Assembly: GCA_038230775.1 (NCBI GenBank)
Contig: JBBRMQ010000220.1
Location: forward strand, 1 to 7,355
DNA: 7,355 nucleotides
Direction: 5' to 3'
Source: JBBRMQ01 sp038230775
GTDB lineage: Bacteria > Acidobacteriota > Thermoanaerobaculia > Gp7-AA8
Each line of letters starts with the position of its first letter. Position 1 is the stretch's first letter. The position numbers and the translations under genes are program-made. The notes beneath the pieces were generated by a model. The model ran no database searches, was not told the DNA's origin, and worked only from the letters and a program-made list of their open reading frames with translations. Of this stretch, positions 6,601-7,355 are shown piece after piece.

Positions 6601-6801
6601 ACCGAGCGCGTCGAACCGCAGGGGTTGCAGGACGACCGCCGTGATGGCCCGCGACGTTGCGGAAACCGGCGCCTGCGGAACGGCCGTCTGGGCTGCAGCC
6701 CGACCGCCGGGCAGGAACGCGCTCACGAGAGCGGAAATCAAAACAGCTGGCATCAGGCCCACTGCGAACGAACTGCCTAGAACCGTACGTCGGGTATCCA
6801 T
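3637..6801 (-). CDS. Exported SBBP-repeat / FG-GAP beta-propeller protein (1054 aa)
   Basis: This is a large secreted or surface protein of unknown role. The ATG at 6801 is chosen for its AGGAGG site five bases upstream; the frame is open further to 6960 but has no such site there. Residues 1-37 form a signal peptide: TRRTVL at 4-9 resembles a twin-arginine motif, then a hydrophobic stretch, with likely cleavage near GRAAA-QTA. Residues about 60-270 match the N-terminal domain usual in SBBP proteins (DUF7948; YPGIDLVFYG, LEYDFVVAPG, LFIDPVLTFSS). Residues about 275-745 hold seven SBBP units (consensus GNAYVTG.T.S.DFPTT.GA), enough for one seven-bladed propeller. Residues 750-1054 hold six FG-GAP-like repeats of 50-51 residues (GDFNGDG.ADL.WRN..TG...W.MNG), whose DxNxDG loops probably bind calcium. 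The only two Cys in the protein, 525 and 533, may form a disulfide. Such proteins are common in Acidobacteriota and related groups; adhesion or carbohydrate binding is a guess. Confidence 0.9.
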   Translation of the reverse strand: MDTRRTVLGSSFAVGLMPAVLISALVSAFLPGGRAAAQTAVPQAPVSATSRAITAVVLQPLRFDALGSAGDGKSGFISRGSGYAMVLTPGSAVVSLTDSPRPSSTAQAAPTRTLAVRMTWPGANRNVHPVGTDLAAGVTNYLIGSDSSQWRRGVQSFAKVRYPALYPGIDLVFYGNQEQLEYDFVVAPGGDPKNIRLRVGGGDALRIDAAGSLVIRAGSAEMVQRAPVVYQEHDGTRHLVAGRYVKTGRHEVRFAVGDYDRTRTLFIDPVLTFSSFFGGNGDNFAQAVAVDSAGSAYVTGYTASTNFPTTPGAYHTTASNPVSYYEVFVTKISATGVLMYSTYVGTSNTSEKGVGIAVDLAGNAYVTGSLYYPGSLETFPVVNGFTIDATGGGGFLFKLDSTGSSLLYSTLLRSGSSADGAGVAVVGSTAYVTGSVYGSNPSFPLWPTSGTYSTRIGPGGGWEAFVVKIDTSAVGLASLVYATRFGGSKLNYGNAIAVNPAGEAYVTGETESLDFPITQGAPQISCGGGPNYCNGREAFAAKLDASGTALLYSTYAGGINDDRGNAIAIDSSGNAYVAGETNSLDFPTTDGALNRTLGAAFSDGFVFKLNSTGTSFVYSTFLGGADADRAFAIAVDSGGNAYVAGDTYSADFPTVNAIQPLKASNNADAFVSKLNPTGSALVYSSYLGGTGNVSSGDKAFGIALDSARYVWVVGQTDSPDFPVKPGAIQTTHGGGQFDGFVVKIKTARRGDFNGDGRADLVWRNGTDGTSSIWMMNGINIGAGSGTASLQINTSFILAGSGDFDGDGKADLVWRNNTTGDTILWVMNGTDVVAGSGVFSNVPSPWQIAGVGDFNGDGKSDLLWRNTVTGENSIWLLNGTVVQPGSGTIVQISDTNWTVGGIGDFNHDGRSDILWRNNTTGSSSILMMNGTALGGDSGATQLQIGSGFRPAAVADLNGDGFADILWRNTTTGQNIVWLMNGTTIGVGSGDTLPIADTNWNVSATGDFNGDGREDLAWRNNTSGISSIWMMNGTSIGPGSGTLLDVAPPWVIAATK

Positions 6802-6806
6802 CACTG

Positions 6807-6812
6807 CCTCCT
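6807..6812 (-). promoter_or_regulatory. Strong ribosome binding site that fixes the start of the propeller-protein gene
   Basis: AGGAGG on the minus strand lies five bases before ATG at 6801. It decides between this start and farther in-frame starts up to 6960. The signal peptide begins directly after it, which agrees. Confidence 0.85.
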
Positions 6813-6863
6813 CATGGTGCATACAAGGACCCGGGCACGATCTGCGATAGGAATTCTCCGTCG

Positions 6864-6875
6864 CGACTCGAGTCG
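6864..6875. promoter_or_regulatory. Perfect 12-base palindrome upstream of the propeller gene
   Basis: CGACTCGAGTCG is a perfect inverted repeat 62 bases before the start codon, within the likely promoter and leader region. The next stretch upstream (6877-6920) is AT-rich (AAAATTG and TTTGTAAAG on the minus strand), unlike the rest of the window, so the promoter is probably there. No clear -35/-10 pair was found. The palindrome might be an operator, but may be chance. Confidence 0.25.
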
Positions 6876-6910
6876 AAATTTTCGGACAATTTTTTTGGAT
6901 CTTACTCGCT

Positions 6911-7318
6911 TTACAAATAAGTTCGGCTCGGAATCGCTGTGATGCCCGCAAGGCGCTCAAGCGGCACGCCCGCCGAATATGAGCCCGCCGCGCTCAAAGC
7001 CTTCGAGGAACTGCGAAGATATGGAGGCCTCAGCGCGATGAAGGTGTCGGTGCTCTCGTCCCATCGCGCTCCCGCGAACAGAGCGGCGCGCCGCAACAGC
7101 CCCTCGCCCGGCAGGATCCGAACGCGCACCTTCTCCGGCGCCGCCGCTCGTTTCCCCGGATGCCACTCCACCCGCTCCACCACGATCTCCACCGTCTTGA
7201 GACGTTCGCAACGGTCCTCGTCGTAGCGGTAGCGCACACACACAAGCTCCCGGCCGTACTGCATCAGCAGCTTCTTCGTTCCTGGCTGGCCAGCGCGCCG
7301 TGTCAGCAGCGTCCGCAT
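6911..7318 (-). pseudogene. Second copy of the small conserved protein gene, 3' end replaced
   Basis: Codons 1-89 (to GARWDES) match the gene at 2009-2383 with only three residue changes (Tyr53His, Lys55Gly, Gln63Lys), although about 19 coding bases differ. After codon 89 the similarity stops at once. The intact copy goes on with SGTWTLQREAAVALGL, whereas this one reads into unrelated sequence (TDTFIALRPPYLRSS and onward) to a chance stop at 6911. The conserved C-terminal motif is therefore lost, and the tail of about 46 residues looks like random translation. It may still be expressed as a truncated protein. Its upstream region (7319-7355) is the same as in copy 1 as far as the window edge. 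Confidence 0.75.
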
Positions 7319-7355
7319 CGTCTCCGACGTTCCCTCGGTACAGCGCGGATGTCAA
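7052..7355 (-). repeat. Long direct repeat, copy 2 (partner at 2117-2420)
   Basis: Gapless 304-base match to 2117-2420, about 93% identical and in the same orientation, reaching the right edge of the window. The distance between copies is 4935 bases. Recombination between them would delete or duplicate the clpC fragment, IS481 fragment and propeller gene as one block. Confidence 0.9.

Noticed and set aside
6802..6960. Upstream 53-codon extension of the propeller gene
   Set aside because: It has no ribosome site and an unsuitable composition, and the signal peptide begins at the AGGAGG-preceded ATG at 6801.
1..7355. tRNA, rRNA or CRISPR array
   Set aside because: No cloverleaf, ribosomal RNA signature or regularly spaced short identical repeats were seen. 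The regular pattern at 3640-4560 is the coding FG-GAP repeats.

Overview
The window is a high-GC bacterial stretch and reads as an accessory, rearranged region. Three things point, without proving it, to a soil or sediment Acidobacteriota-like genome, possibly a metagenome contig: a large exported SBBP/FG-GAP propeller protein, a ClpC-type AAA+ fragment, and an IS481 fragment. No single marker fixes the phylum.

Positions 1-1906 are a set of integron gene cassettes read on the minus strand. They are separated by three clear attC recombination sites (530-633, 1063-1166, 1488-1587). In transcription order they are: a 102-aa highly charged conserved hypothetical protein (1589-1897); a cassette without a convincing gene (1069-1493); a DUF4304-like protein (628-1056); and a cassette whose reading frame starts at 517 and runs off the left edge. 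That last frame begins as a small cassette-type protein and changes in frame, near codon 102, into the middle of an MreB-like actin protein. No integron integrase is visible. The array start (1901-1907) may be an old attI or simply a break, and it lies next to foreign sequence.

Positions 2009-3428 are a patchwork: a small conserved protein (2009-2383), the 3' end of a clpC-type gene on the minus strand (2455-3012), and the 3' end of an IS481-type transposase on the plus strand (3012-3428). The last two are joined at one point, so both lack their 5' parts.

Positions 3579-6881 hold the one large intact gene, on the minus strand. It encodes a 1054-aa exported protein with a signal peptide, a DUF7948-like N-terminal domain, seven SBBP propeller units and six FG-GAP-like repeats. 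It has a strong ribosome binding site (6807-6812) and a probable terminator (3579-3605).

Positions 7052-7355 are a direct repeat of 2117-2420, about 93% identical. The small protein gene in it has lost its normal 3' end. The two copies bracket the clpC/IS481/propeller block.

The genes do not form one pathway. The common thread is mobility and rearrangement: integron cassettes, a duplicated small gene, an IS fragment, and several genes joined abruptly to unrelated sequence.
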